From positions 2,108,001-2,172,000 of the forward strand of contig NZ_CP146022.1 in assembly GCF_036967205.1 (NCBI RefSeq): a DNA stretch of 64,000 nucleotides. Direction: 5' to 3'. The notes beneath the pieces were generated by a model. The model was not told the DNA's origin. It was given only the letters and a program-made list of their open reading frames with translations, and did no database searches. Positions within the stretch are counted from its first letter, which is position 1. Each line of letters starts with the position of its first letter. This document shows, piece by piece, positions 52,866 through 61,930 of the stretch. Source of the DNA: Streptomyces sp. Q6 (GTDB lineage: Bacteria; Actinomycetota; Actinomycetes; Streptomycetales; Streptomycetaceae). The translations under genes and the position numbers were made by a program.

Positions 52866-53745
52866 TCTCGCTGTCCGGGGTGGCGCCGCGCGCGAGGGAG
52901 CGGCCCTTGTTGAGGGCCTTGTGGACGGCCTGCGCGACGCGTTCCACGGTGCGCACGCCGTACTTCATCGACGGATTGCCGTGGCTGAGGACGGCGATGC
53001 GGTAGGTGCGGCCGCCGCCGGTGAACGCGCCGATGCTGTGGACGCGCCAGCCGTGCGTGGCGCGCGGCAGCCAGCCGTTCTTCAGGTGCGCGCGCAGGCC
53101 GCGCGGCATCCCGGCGCTCACCCCCCACCGCTGGTCCTTCCTGACCTCGCTCATCAGCCGCAGCCCGTACGCGCGGGCGCCGGTGCTCAGGAACGAACGG
53201 GGGCCGGTGAGCGCGCCGAGCAGCCGCAGCTGGTCGTTGACCGTGGTCCTGGTCAGGCCCCAGTACCCGTACGGGCCGAGGCCGGTGCGGGTGGTGCCGG
53301 CGCGGTGCAGCGTGCCGGCGAGGTAGGTGCGGCCGAGGTCGCTCCAGATACGGCTCGCGGCGGCGTTGTCCGAACTGCGGATCATGGGGCGGAGGTTGCG
53401 CCGCTCCCAGGCGGTGAGGGGGCGGCCCCAGCCCGCGGCGCGGCGCAGGGTGGCCTCCAGCATCAGGACCTTGACGACGGACGCCGCGTCGTAGCGGGTG
53501 CCTCCGGCGAGGGTGCAGCTGAGGCGGGTGCGGTCGTCGTACAGGGCGACGGAGACGGTGCCGCCGCGCCCGGCCAGGGCGGTGCGCAGATCGCGGGTGA
53601 CCCGCTTGGCGAGGGCCGGGCTCTTGGGGGCGCGGCAGATCGGGTTCCGGTCCGCGGCGGTGGCGGCGACGGGGACGGCGGCGATCAGTGCGGTGCCGGT
53701 CAGTACGGCGAGGGCGGTTCGCCTGCGGCGACGTCGGTGCGGCAT
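52762..53745 (-). CDS. Secreted beta-lactamase-like serine hydrolase
   Basis: A 327-residue secreted protein: basic signal peptide (residues 1-31, VAATAA), then a class A beta-lactamase/DD-peptidase-fold. Motif 1 is SVVKVL (Ser-x-x-Lys), motif 2 SSDNAAAS (SDN), and the third, KTG-equivalent, appears as LKNGWLP. Class A enzymes need Glu166 in the omega loop, which is not obvious, so it may be a penicillin-binding or esterase-like hydrolase rather than a resistance enzyme. ATG 53745. The C-terminal tail (SDGSVPPDAPELPDL) lies in the 104-base overlap with DUF4184 and may be over-extended. Confidence 0.87.
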   Translation of the reverse strand: MPHRRRRRRTALAVLTGTALIAAVPVAATAADRNPICRAPKSPALAKRVTRDLRTALAGRGGTVSVALYDDRTRLSCTLAGGTRYDAASVVKVLMLEATLRRAAGWGRPLTAWERRNLRPMIRSSDNAAASRIWSDLGRTYLAGTLHRAGTTRTGLGPYGYWGLTRTTVNDQLRLLGALTGPRSFLSTGARAYGLRLMSEVRKDQRWGVSAGMPRGLRAHLKNGWLPRATHGWRVHSIGAFTGGGRTYRIAVLSHGNPSMKYGVRTVERVAQAVHKALNKGRSLARGATPDSEISERSDGSVPPDAPELPDLRDRLNPRPVWGADAP

Positions 53746-53929
53746 TCGCCCATCGTGGGGGCGGGGGGTGCGCGGGGCCCGGCGTGACGGCTGAACGGGT
53801 GTGCGGTGCTACGCCGTGGGGGTGGGGTGCGCCGGTGCGGGTTTCGCCGTGACCGGGCGTGCCCCTGGGACGCCGCACCGAAGGCGCGCGTCAGGGGCGC
53901 GGGGAACGCGCGACCGGCCCTTAGCGAGT

Positions 53930-54028
53930 CCGTACCCGTACCCGTACCCGTACTCGTACCCGTACTCGTATCCGCACTCGCCCTCGCATACGCATCCGCA
54001 TACGCATACGCATACGCATACGCATACG
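53930..54028. repeat. Hexanucleotide repeat array next to polA
   Basis: About 16 units of six bases: first (CGTACC)n with CGTACT variants from about 53930, then (GCATAC)n from about 53985. It reads as alternating Val-Pro/Tyr-type peptides in several frames but has no gene bias. It directly borders the polA terminator hairpin. Confidence 0.93.
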
Positions 54029-54077
54029 ACGGTGGGGCGGACCCGGTGGACGCGCCTCCGGGTCCGCCCCACCGTCG
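54027..54077 (-). terminator. Long hairpin terminator downstream of polA
   Basis: A 20-bp perfect stem (54027-54046 with 54058-54077; CGACGGTGGGGCGGACCCGG and its complement) around an 11-base loop, five bases from the polA stop. Very stable; no T-tract follows on either side. Confidence 0.85.
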
Positions 54078-54082
54078 GAGGG

Positions 54083-56821
54083 CTAGTGCGCGGCCGACTC
54101 CCAGTCCGTGCCCAGGCCCACCGACACGTCCAGCGGCGCGCGGAGCGACACTGCTCCGGCCATCTCGCGGCGCACCAGCTCCTCCGCGACGGCGGCCTCG
54201 CCGGGCGCGATCTCCAGGACGATTTCGTCGTGGACCTGGAGCAGCATCCGGGACCGCAGATCCGCCTCGGTGAGCGCCTTGTCCACGTTCAGCATCGCGA
54301 TCTTGACGATGTCCGCGGCCGTGCCCTGGATCGGCGCGTTCAGCGCCATCCGCTCGGCCATCTCGCGGCGCTGCCGGTTGTCCGAGTTCAGGTCGGGCAG
54401 GTAGCGGCGACGGCCGAGCATCGTCTCCGTGTATCCGGTGGCCCGCGCCTCGTCGACGGCCCGCCGGAGGTAGTCCCGTACGCCGCCGAACCGCTCGAAG
54501 TACGTGTCCATCAGGCCGCGGGCCTCGCCCGGGTCGATGTTCAGCTGCCCGGCGAGACCGAACGCGGAGAGACCGTACGCGAGGCCGTACGACATCGCCT
54601 TGATCTTGCGGCGCATCTCCGCGTCGACCGCGGACCGCTCCACGCCGAACACCTGCGAGGCGACCGTGGTGTGCAGGTCCTCGCCGGAGGTGAACGCCTC
54701 GATGAGGCCCTCGTCCTCGGAGAGGTGAGCCATGACGCGCAGTTCGATCTGGCTGTAGTCGGCGGTCATCAGGGAGTCGAAGCCCTCGCCCACCACGAAG
54801 CCCCGCCGGATCGCGCGGCCCTCGTCGGTGCGGACCGGGATGTTCTGGAGGTTCGGGTCGGTCGACGACAGCCGGCCGGTCGCCGCGACCGTCTGGTTGA
54901 ACGTGGTGTGGATGCGGCCGTCCGCGGCGATCGTCTTGATCAGGCCCTCGACGGTGACGCGGAGCTTGGCCTGCTCACGGTGGCGCAGCATGATCACGGG
55001 CAGTTCGTGGTCGGTCTGCGTCGCCAGCCAGGCGAGCGCGTCCGCGTCCGTCGTGTAGCCGGTCTTCGTCTTCTTCGTCTTCGGCAGGTCCAGCTCGCCG
55101 AAGAAGACTTCCTGGAGCTGCTTGGGCGAGCCGAGGTTGAACTCGTGGCCGACGGAGGCGTGGGCCTCCTTCACCGCCTGCTGCACGGCGCCCGCGAACA
55201 TCTGCTCCATCGACTCCAGGTGGGCGCGGTCGGCGGCGATGCCGTGCCGCTCCAGGCGGGCGAGGAGCGTGGACGTGGGCAGCTCGATGTCCGTGAGGAG
55301 GTCCGCCGCGCCGACCTCCTTGAGGCGCTCACCGAACGCCTCGCCCAGGTCGAGGATCGCGCGGGCCTGCACCATGAGGGCGTCGGCCTCGGCCTGGTCG
55401 TCCTCGTCGATGCCGAAGGCCAGCTGCCCGTCGGCGGCGCCCGCCGGGGCGAGCTCGCGGCCCAGGTACTCCAGGGACAGCGCGTCGAGCGCGAAGGAGC
55501 GGCGCCCCGGCTTGACCAGGTACGCGGCGAGCGCGGTGTCCATGGTGATGCCCTCGACGCTCCAGCCGTGCTCGGCGAAGACCCGCATGACGGCCTTGGC
55601 GTTGTGCAGCACCTTGGGCTTCGTGGCGTCGGCGAGCCACGCCGAGAACGCCTCTTCGTCGCCCTGGTCGAGCTGCGCCGGGTCGAACCAGGCGGCCTCT
55701 CCGCCGGCGGCGGCGAGCGCGACCTCGGTGACGGAGCCGGTGCCGAGCGCCCAGGTGTCGACGCTCGCGAGGCCCAGGACCGCCTGGGCGTGCTCGGCCA
55801 GCCACGGCGCCAACTCGCCGGTGGCGAGCACCTTGCCGTCGACGTCGACACCCGGCTCGGCCGGGGTCTCCTCGGCCTCGGCGGCGCCCGGGTCGACGGC
55901 GAACAGGCGCTCGCGCAGCGACGGGTTACGGATCTCCAGGGTGTCCAGGATCATCGCGATCGCCGTGCGGTCGTACGCCGCGCGCTCCAGGTCGGCGACC
56001 GTCTTGGGCAGCTCGACGTCGCGCACCATCTCGGTGAGGCGGCGGTTCAGCTTGACGGCGTCCAGGTGCTCCCGCAGGTTCGCCCCCGCCTTGCCCTTGA
56101 CCTCGTCGGCGCGCTCGACCAACTCGGCGAACGAGCCGAACTGGTTGATCCACTTCGCGGCGGTCTTCTCGCCGACGCCAGGGATGCCCGGAAGGTTGTC
56201 CGACGGGTCGCCGCGCAGCGCCGCGTAGTCCGGGTACTGGGCCGGGGTCAGCCCGTACTTCTCCTGGACCTTCTCCGGGGTGAAGCGCGTCAGCTCGGAG
56301 ACGCCCTTGGTCGGGTACAGAACCGTCACGTGGTCGGTGACCAGCTGGAAGGAGTCGCGGTCACCGGTGACGATGAGGACGTCGAACCCGGCGGCCTCGG
56401 CCTGGGTGGCGAGCGTGGCGATGATGTCGTCGGCCTCGAAGCCGTCGACCGCGAAGCGCGGGGTGTGCATCGCGTCGAGGAGCTCGCCGATCAGCTCGAC
56501 CTGCCCCTTGAACTCGTCCGGCGTCTTCGACCGGTTCGCCTTGTACTCGGTGAACTCCTCGGAGCGCCACGTCTTGCGGGACACGTCGAACGCCACCGCG
56601 AAGTGCGTGGGCGACTCGTCGCGCAGGGTGTTCGCCAGCATGGACGCGAAACCATAGATCGCGTTCGTCGGCTGCCCCGTCGCCGTCGTGAAGTTCTCCG
56701 CGGGCAGCGCGAAGAACGCCCGGTACGCCAGCGAGTGCCCGTCCATGAGCATCAGGCGGGGGCGCCCACCCGCGCTGTTGTCTGCTGCCGTCTGCGCCGT
56801 CTTTGCTGCTTTCTCTGCCAC
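54083..56821 (-). CDS. polA: DNA polymerase I
   Basis: Repair and Okazaki-fragment polymerase with flap nuclease. The 912-residue product has the 5'-3' exonuclease domain (residues about 18-320; LMLMDGHSLAYRAFFALP, FEADDIIATLA, VTGDRDSFQLV, GIPGVGEKTA), a middle 3'-5' exonuclease-fold domain lacking the DxE and later carboxylates (the expected FDTETD position reads GLASVDTWALG), so proofreading should be inactive, and a family A polymerase domain: DYSQIELRVMAHLS (motif A), the O-helix RRKIKAMSYGLAYG and VHDEIVLE (motif C). GTG 56821 after GGGGAC. The same frame stays open antisense to 59263, which is coincidence. Confidence 0.97.
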   Translation of the reverse strand: MAEKAAKTAQTAADNSAGGRPRLMLMDGHSLAYRAFFALPAENFTTATGQPTNAIYGFASMLANTLRDESPTHFAVAFDVSRKTWRSEEFTEYKANRSKTPDEFKGQVELIGELLDAMHTPRFAVDGFEADDIIATLATQAEAAGFDVLIVTGDRDSFQLVTDHVTVLYPTKGVSELTRFTPEKVQEKYGLTPAQYPDYAALRGDPSDNLPGIPGVGEKTAAKWINQFGSFAELVERADEVKGKAGANLREHLDAVKLNRRLTEMVRDVELPKTVADLERAAYDRTAIAMILDTLEIRNPSLRERLFAVDPGAAEAEETPAEPGVDVDGKVLATGELAPWLAEHAQAVLGLASVDTWALGTGSVTEVALAAAGGEAAWFDPAQLDQGDEEAFSAWLADATKPKVLHNAKAVMRVFAEHGWSVEGITMDTALAAYLVKPGRRSFALDALSLEYLGRELAPAGAADGQLAFGIDEDDQAEADALMVQARAILDLGEAFGERLKEVGAADLLTDIELPTSTLLARLERHGIAADRAHLESMEQMFAGAVQQAVKEAHASVGHEFNLGSPKQLQEVFFGELDLPKTKKTKTGYTTDADALAWLATQTDHELPVIMLRHREQAKLRVTVEGLIKTIAADGRIHTTFNQTVAATGRLSSTDPNLQNIPVRTDEGRAIRRGFVVGEGFDSLMTADYSQIELRVMAHLSEDEGLIEAFTSGEDLHTTVASQVFGVERSAVDAEMRRKIKAMSYGLAYGLSAFGLAGQLNIDPGEARGLMDTYFERFGGVRDYLRRAVDEARATGYTETMLGRRRYLPDLNSDNRQRREMAERMALNAPIQGTAADIVKIAMLNVDKALTEADLRSRMLLQVHDEIVLEIAPGEAAVAEELVRREMAGAVSLRAPLDVSVGLGTDWESAAH

Positions 56822-56989
56822 GTCCCCGATCCTGCCACGCCCCACTGACACTGCGGCCCATCCCGGACCGGCCCGGGGCGCTGTCAGCCGTACGTGCGAG
56901 GATCGGAGACGTACCTCACACGCGCGATCCACACGCGCACCACGCTCGTACGCGCACGTCCGCAGCACCCGCTCGAAGGGGAGCACGAC

Positions 56990-59278
56990 ATGGCCAGCAA
57001 GCCGCCGGCATCCGATCCGGTTCAGGACGCACCGCAGGTGGCGGCGCCGCAGCACCATGCCGCCGGGCTCCCCGCCGTCAAGCACTCCCTGAAGATCGCC
57101 CGGGAGCAGATGGGCGTGAAGCGGACCGCGCTGACGCTGCTGCGCGTCAACCAGAAGGACGGCTTCGACTGTCCCGGCTGCGCCTGGCCCGAGCCGGAGC
57201 ACCGGCACGCGGCGGAGTTCTGCGAGAACGGCGCGAAGGCGGTCGCCGAGGAGGCCACGCTGCGCCGCGTGACCCCGGAGTTCTTCGCGGCCCACCCGGT
57301 CGCGGACCTCGCGACGCGCTCCGGCTACTGGCTGGGCCAGCAGGGCCGCCTCACCCACCCCATGTACCTGGCCGAGGGCGCCACGCACTACGAGCCGGTG
57401 GCGTGGGAGCGGGCCTTCGACATCATCGGCGAGGAGCTGGAGGCCCTCGACTCCCCCGACGAGTCGGTCTTCTACACGTCGGGCCGTACGAGCAACGAGG
57501 CCGCGTTCCTGTACCAGTTGTTCGCCCGCGAGTGGGGCACGAACAACCTGCCCGACTGCTCGAACATGTGCCACGAGTCGTCCGGTTCGGCGCTCGTGGA
57601 GACCATCGGCATCGGCAAGGGCAGCGTCCTCCTGGAGGACCTGTACAAGTCCGACCTGATCATCGTGGCCGGGCAGAACCCGGGCACGAACCATCCCCGC
57701 ATGCTCTCCGCCCTGGAGAAGGCGAAGGCCGGCGGCGCGAGGATCATCTCCGTGAATCCGCTCCCGGAGGCGGGGCTGGAGAAGTTCAAGAACCCGCAGA
57801 CGCCGAAGGGCCTCACCAAGGGCGCCTCGCTCACCGACCTGTTCCTCCAGATCCGGCTCGGCGGCGACCAGGCGCTGTTCCGCCTCCTCAACAAGCTCGT
57901 CCTGGAGACCGAGGGCGCCACCGACGAGGCCTTCATCGCCGAACACACCCATGGGTACGAGGAGTTCGCCGCGGCCGCCCGCGCCGCCGACTGGGGCGAG
58001 ACCCTGAAGGCGACCGGTCTGTCGCGCGCCGACATCGAGCGCGCCCTGGAGATGGTCCTCGCCTCCAAGCGGACCGTCGTGTGCTGGGCGATGGGCCTCA
58101 CCCAGCACAAGCACTCCGTGCCGACGATCCGCGAAGTGGTCAACTTCCTTCTGCTGCGCGGCAACATCGGACGGCCCGGCGCCGGCGTCTGCCCCGTGCG
58201 CGGCCACAGCAACGTGCAGGGCGACCGCACCATGGGCATCTTCGAGCGCCCAGCGCCCGCCTTCCTGCACGCCCTGGAGAAGGAGTTCGGCTTCGCGCCG
58301 CCGCGCGAGCACGGCTTCGACGTCGTACGGGCCATCCGTGCCCTGCGCGACGGCGAGGCGAAGGTCTTCTTCGCCATGGGCGGCAACTTCGTGTCGGCGT
58401 CCCCCGACACCGAGGTCACCGAGGCGGCCATGCGCCGCGCCCGGCTCACCGTCCACGTGTCGACGAAGCTGAACCGCTCGCACGTCGTCACCGGCGCCCG
58501 CGCGCTCATCCTGCCGACCCTCGGCCGCACCGAACGCGACCTCCAGGGCAGTGGCGAGCAGTTCGTGACCGTCGAGGACTCCATGGGCATGGTGCACGCC
58601 TCGCGCGGCCGCCTGGACCCGGCGAGCACGCACCTGCTGTCCGAGCCCGCGATCGTGGCCCGCCTCGCCCGCCGCGTCCTCGGCCAGGACTCCCGCACCC
58701 CCTGGGAGGAGTTCGAGAAGGACTACGCGACGATCCGCGACCGCATCGCCCGTGTCATCCCCGGCTTCGAGGACTTCAACGCGCGCGTGGCGAACCCGTC
58801 GGGTTTCGCGCTGCCGCACGCCCCGCGCGACGAGCGCCGCTTCCCGACGGCCACCGGCAAGGCCAACTTCACAGCCGCGCCCGTCGAGTACCCGCGGCTG
58901 CCCGAAGGCCGTCTGCTGCTCCAGACGCTGCGCTCGCACGACCAGTACAACACCACGATCTACGGCCTCGACGACCGCTACCGGGGGATCAGGAACGGCC
59001 GCAGGGTCGTCCTCGTGAACGCCGACGACGCCAAGGAGCTCGACCTCGCCGAGGGCAGTTACGTCGACCTCGTGAGTGAGTGGGAGTCCGAAGGGTCTTC
59101 GTCCGAGCGCAGGGCGCCCGGCTTCCGCGTCGTGCACTACCCGACGGCCCGCGGCTGCGCGGCCGCGTACTACCCGGAGACCAATGTGCTGGTGCCGCTG
59201 GACGCCACGGCGGACACCAGCAACACCCCCGCCAGCAAGTCCGTCGTCGTACGCCTGGAACAATCGAGGACCGACTGA
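56990..59278 (+). CDS. FdhF/YdeP-family molybdopterin oxidoreductase
   Basis: A 762-residue molybdenum enzyme of the formate-dehydrogenase/YdeP superfamily. The N terminus has CPGCAWPEPEHRHAAEFCENG, an unusual cysteine set (CPGC ... FCENG) in place of the classical 4Fe-4S motif; then the Moco domains: WGTNNLPDCSNMCHESSG, NPGTNHPRML, RGNIGRPGAGVCPVRGHSNVQGDRTMG and the C-terminal beta barrel ending TSNTPASKSVVVRLEQ. A Cys or SeCys Mo ligand is not visible (CSNMCHESSG supplies the only candidates). Members are linked to acid stress and formate or sulfur metabolism, but the substrate is unknown. ATG 56990 follows AAGGGGAG; divergent from polA. Confidence 0.92.
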   Translation: MASKPPASDPVQDAPQVAAPQHHAAGLPAVKHSLKIAREQMGVKRTALTLLRVNQKDGFDCPGCAWPEPEHRHAAEFCENGAKAVAEEATLRRVTPEFFAAHPVADLATRSGYWLGQQGRLTHPMYLAEGATHYEPVAWERAFDIIGEELEALDSPDESVFYTSGRTSNEAAFLYQLFAREWGTNNLPDCSNMCHESSGSALVETIGIGKGSVLLEDLYKSDLIIVAGQNPGTNHPRMLSALEKAKAGGARIISVNPLPEAGLEKFKNPQTPKGLTKGASLTDLFLQIRLGGDQALFRLLNKLVLETEGATDEAFIAEHTHGYEEFAAAARAADWGETLKATGLSRADIERALEMVLASKRTVVCWAMGLTQHKHSVPTIREVVNFLLLRGNIGRPGAGVCPVRGHSNVQGDRTMGIFERPAPAFLHALEKEFGFAPPREHGFDVVRAIRALRDGEAKVFFAMGGNFVSASPDTEVTEAAMRRARLTVHVSTKLNRSHVVTGARALILPTLGRTERDLQGSGEQFVTVEDSMGMVHASRGRLDPASTHLLSEPAIVARLARRVLGQDSRTPWEEFEKDYATIRDRIARVIPGFEDFNARVANPSGFALPHAPRDERRFPTATGKANFTAAPVEYPRLPEGRLLLQTLRSHDQYNTTIYGLDDRYRGIRNGRRVVLVNADDAKELDLAEGSYVDLVSEWESEGSSSERRAPGFRVVHYPTARGCAAAYYPETNVLVPLDATADTSNTPASKSVVVRLEQSRTD

Positions 59279-59292
59279 GCGTTTGCTCAGTC
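59273..59292 (+). terminator. Hairpin over the FdhF stop codon
   Basis: GACTGAGC (59273-59280) and GCTCAGTC (59285-59292) form an 8-bp perfect stem with a GTTT loop; the TGA stop lies in the left arm. Could attenuate transcription before the thioesterase gene. Confidence 0.4.
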
Positions 59293-59335
59293 ACGCAGAC
59301 TCTCAGGTATGGCACGACGGACGGAGCCGGGCCCC

Positions 59336-59830
59336 ATGGGCGAGCAGAACCACGTGAAGTTCCCGCAAGAGGTCATCGACGAGTACGCGGCGCTCGGCGT
59401 CGACCTGCCCGCCCTGTTCTCCGCCGGGCACCTCGGCACCCGGATGGGCATCGAGGTCAAGGAGGCCTCCGCCGACCGCGTCGTCGGCACGATGCCCGTC
59501 GAGGGGAACACCCAGCCCTACGGACTGCTGCACGGCGGCGCCTCCGCCGTCCTCGCCGAGACCCTCGGCTCGGTCGGCTCGATGCTGCACGGCGGCATCG
59601 GCAAGCTCGCCGTCGGCGTCGACCTGAACTGCACCCACCACCGCAGCGCCCGCTCCGGCCTCGTCACCGGTGTGGCCACGCCCGTGCACCGCGGCCGCAC
59701 CACGGCGACGTACGAGGTCGTCATCACCGACGAGCAGGACAGGCGGGTCTGCACGGCCCGCCTGACCTGCGTCCTCAAGGACTCCGCGCTGGTGCCGCCT
59801 ACGGCCGGTCAGGCGCCACCGGCAGCGTGA
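59336..59830 (+). CDS. PaaI-family (hotdog) acyl-CoA thioesterase
   Basis: A 164-residue hotdog-fold thioesterase: LPALFSAGHLGTRMGIEVKEASADRVVGTMPVEGNTQPYGLLHGGASAVLAETLGSVGS, in which the family active-site motif YGLLHGGASAVLAE (HGG with the catalytic Asp/Glu in LAE) is clear, then DLNCTHHRSARSG and a final beta sheet. It hydrolyses acyl- or aryl-CoA, with possible links to phenylacetate or menaquinone (DHNA-CoA) pathways. ATG 59336 is chosen over 59309 because relatives begin MGEQNHVKFP. It follows FdhF by 57 bases, and its last 32 bases overlap the convergent peptidase gene. Confidence 0.9.
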   Translation: MGEQNHVKFPQEVIDEYAALGVDLPALFSAGHLGTRMGIEVKEASADRVVGTMPVEGNTQPYGLLHGGASAVLAETLGSVGSMLHGGIGKLAVGVDLNCTHHRSARSGLVTGVATPVHRGRTTATYEVVITDEQDRRVCTARLTCVLKDSALVPPTAGQAPPAA

Positions 59831-61721
59831 GCGAGCTGACCCCGGCGCGCACGGTCATCACCGTGCCCGCCGGGTGGCGCAGCGTGTAGTCGTAGTCCGT
59901 CGAGATCAGGACCACGCCGAGCCGGTGACCGGCCTTGAAGACGTAGTCCTGGGGCTGCATGTCCCAGCTCAGCCGGTACTCGCGGCCCTCGACGACCTTG
60001 GACTGGCGCGCGTACGAGACGCGGTTGCGCGCGTCCAGCCAGCCCCGCGTCACGATCTTGAAGTCCGCCGTCTCGGTGGCGTGTCTGGTCCGGTACGCGC
60101 AGCCCGTCTCGCCGGGCAGCCCCGGCACGCCCTCCCCGTAGCAGACCTGCCGCGACGTGTCGGTGACCGTGCCGGACGTCGCGCGGGTGTCGCGGCCGTA
60201 GTCGACGAGCAGGGCGGTCACGTAGGGCGACGTTCCGTCGAGCGAGGCCCGCACGTCGACCTCCGGGACGCCGTTCAGCCGCAGGTCCTTCGTCAGGGCT
60301 CCCGTCGTGTACGCGAGCCGGTTCGGGTTCGCCGTGTCCGGCGACGTGACGAGTTGCTCGGCGGGCACCGTGCGCCCCGCGTCGGTCAGGGACCGGACGG
60401 TGGCCGGGCCCGCGGCGCGTCCCAGGGTGCCGTCGGCGTTCAGCCGCAGCGCCGTGTCACGGGTGCCGGTGGCCGGCCAGTCGTTCTGCCGTTTCCAGCT
60501 GAAGTCGGCCTGCTCGACGTCGACCCGGGGCTCGGACGTGATGCCGTTGTCGAGGCCGTAGAGGTAGTGGTCGAACCAGTGGTGCACCTGGCGCAGCCAC
60601 TCCTCCATGCGCAGGGGCATCGGGTTGGCGTGCCCGGCCTGGTGCAGCCACAGCTTGCGCGGCACATGGTTCTTCTTCAGCGCCTCCCACAACCGGTCCG
60701 CGTTCTTGGTCTTCACGTTCCAGTCGTTGAGGCCGTGCACGACGAACGTCGCCGCTTTGATCCGGTCGGCGTCCTTGAGGTAGTCCCGCTCCCGCCAGTA
60801 CGCCGACCAGTCGCCGGTCGCCCGGTCCTGGTCGCGCTCCAGGGCGTCGAGGACCGGCGCGCAGATCTCGCGGTCGGCCCGCGAGTACACGTACTTGGCG
60901 AGGACGTCGGTGTCCTCGCCCTGGTAGGTGCCGGGGGCGACGACCCCGCCGTTCGCCCGGTAGTAGTCGTACCAGGAGGAGATCCCGGAGATCGGCACGA
61001 TCGCCTTGAGGCCCTCGACGCCCGTGGTGGCGACGGCCGTCGGCAGCGTGCCGTTGTAGGAGATGCCCATCATCGCGGCGTCGCCGGTGGACCAGTTCGC
61101 GCGGGTCTCCTCGCCGTCGAGGTCCCAGCCCTTGGCGCGGCCGTTCAGCCAGTCGATCGCGGCCTTCGCGCCGAGCGTCTCGTTGCGTCCGCCGGACGTC
61201 GGGCAGCCGGTGGAGCCGCCGGTGCCGAGGCTGTCGACCTGCGCGACGGCGTATCCGCGCGGCAGGAAGTAGTTGTCGTAGTACCCGGAGTAGGCGACGG
61301 CAGGACCGGTCAACCCGGGCTTCCGCGGGTCGAGTCGGTGGCTCTTGTTCGCGGGGAGTCCGTCCTCGTCGAGGTCGACGACATGGTTCGGGACATCGTT
61401 GCCACCCGCCCAGTACGGGCTCGCCTCCACGACCGTGGCGACCTTCAGACCCGCCGTGTCGGTCTCCTTGGGGCGCAGGATCCGCATCCGTACGGTGTCG
61501 CGCTCCCCGTCCCCGTCGCTGTCTACCTCCGTCTGGACGTCGACCTGTTGCAGCACGGCGTCGGCCCGGGAGAAGACGGGTTGCGTCTCCCCGCCGGATA
61601 TCTTCAACTCCGCCCGTTCGGGAGCTGGTTGAGCGGCGTGGGCGGACGGCGTGGCCAGCACCGCGGCCATCGCGCACACCACGGCGATGCCGGTGCGTCT
61701 GTTGCCGGTGGATCTCACCAT
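59799..61721 (-). CDS. Secreted Xaa-Pro dipeptidyl-peptidase (S15)
   Basis: A 640-residue serine peptidase releasing Xaa-Pro dipeptides from peptide N-termini. Signal peptide residues 1-29 (PSAHAA). The alpha/beta-hydrolase core has the nucleophile elbow GISYNGTLP, preceded by GYAVAQVDSLGTGGSTGCP; the Asp/His of the triad lie in FVVHGLNDWNVK and LHQAGHANPMPLR. The C-terminal jelly-roll domain (LTKDLRLNGVPEVDVRASLD, KAGHRLGVVLISTDYDYTLRHPAGT, cited in parts) is typical for S15/CocE relatives. ATG 61721. It likely works with other secreted proteases in protein recycling. Its 3' end overlaps the thioesterase gene by 32 bases. Confidence 0.93.
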   Translation of the reverse strand: MVRSTGNRRTGIAVVCAMAAVLATPSAHAAQPAPERAELKISGGETQPVFSRADAVLQQVDVQTEVDSDGDGERDTVRMRILRPKETDTAGLKVATVVEASPYWAGGNDVPNHVVDLDEDGLPANKSHRLDPRKPGLTGPAVAYSGYYDNYFLPRGYAVAQVDSLGTGGSTGCPTSGGRNETLGAKAAIDWLNGRAKGWDLDGEETRANWSTGDAAMMGISYNGTLPTAVATTGVEGLKAIVPISGISSWYDYYRANGGVVAPGTYQGEDTDVLAKYVYSRADREICAPVLDALERDQDRATGDWSAYWRERDYLKDADRIKAATFVVHGLNDWNVKTKNADRLWEALKKNHVPRKLWLHQAGHANPMPLRMEEWLRQVHHWFDHYLYGLDNGITSEPRVDVEQADFSWKRQNDWPATGTRDTALRLNADGTLGRAAGPATVRSLTDAGRTVPAEQLVTSPDTANPNRLAYTTGALTKDLRLNGVPEVDVRASLDGTSPYVTALLVDYGRDTRATSGTVTDTSRQVCYGEGVPGLPGETGCAYRTRHATETADFKIVTRGWLDARNRVSYARQSKVVEGREYRLSWDMQPQDYVFKAGHRLGVVLISTDYDYTLRHPAGTVMTVRAGVSSLTLPVAPDRP

Positions 61722-61820
61722 CGTGCCTCCAGGGCGCGGTAAGGGAGTTCACTCGCGGGACAGGCGTATTCCATCGCGCCGCACCCCCACCCACCAGAGG
61801 GCCCGCACAACTTCCTTGAT

Positions 61821-61900
61821 CCGTTGGGCCGTTGGGCCGTTGAGCGGTTGAGCCGCTGAGCCGCTGAGCCGTTGGGCCGTTGGGCCGTTGGGCCGTTGGC
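61821..61900. repeat. 9-bp tandem repeat between peptidase and hypothetical gene
   Basis: CCGTTGGGC-type units (CCGTTGGGC, CGTTGAGCG, CCGCTGAGC variants) repeat with 9-base period about nine times. It lies in the 209-base divergent gap and encodes nothing with codon bias; three bases per helical-turn fraction means no simple operator reading. Confidence 0.9.
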
Positions 61901-61930
61901 GGAGCCGAACGCTCCGGCCTATCGTCGAGC

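Noticed and set aside
57550-57620. In-frame UGA selenocysteine in the FdhF-like gene
   Set aside because: The frame is open throughout without TGA; no SECIS-like requirement.
56852-59263. Very long minus-strand open frame (polA frame continued) antisense to the FdhF gene
   Set aside because: Its content is low-complexity Arg/Gly/Ala/Val, lacks any domain, and is the expected shadow of GC-rich coding on the other strand; polA starts at 56821.
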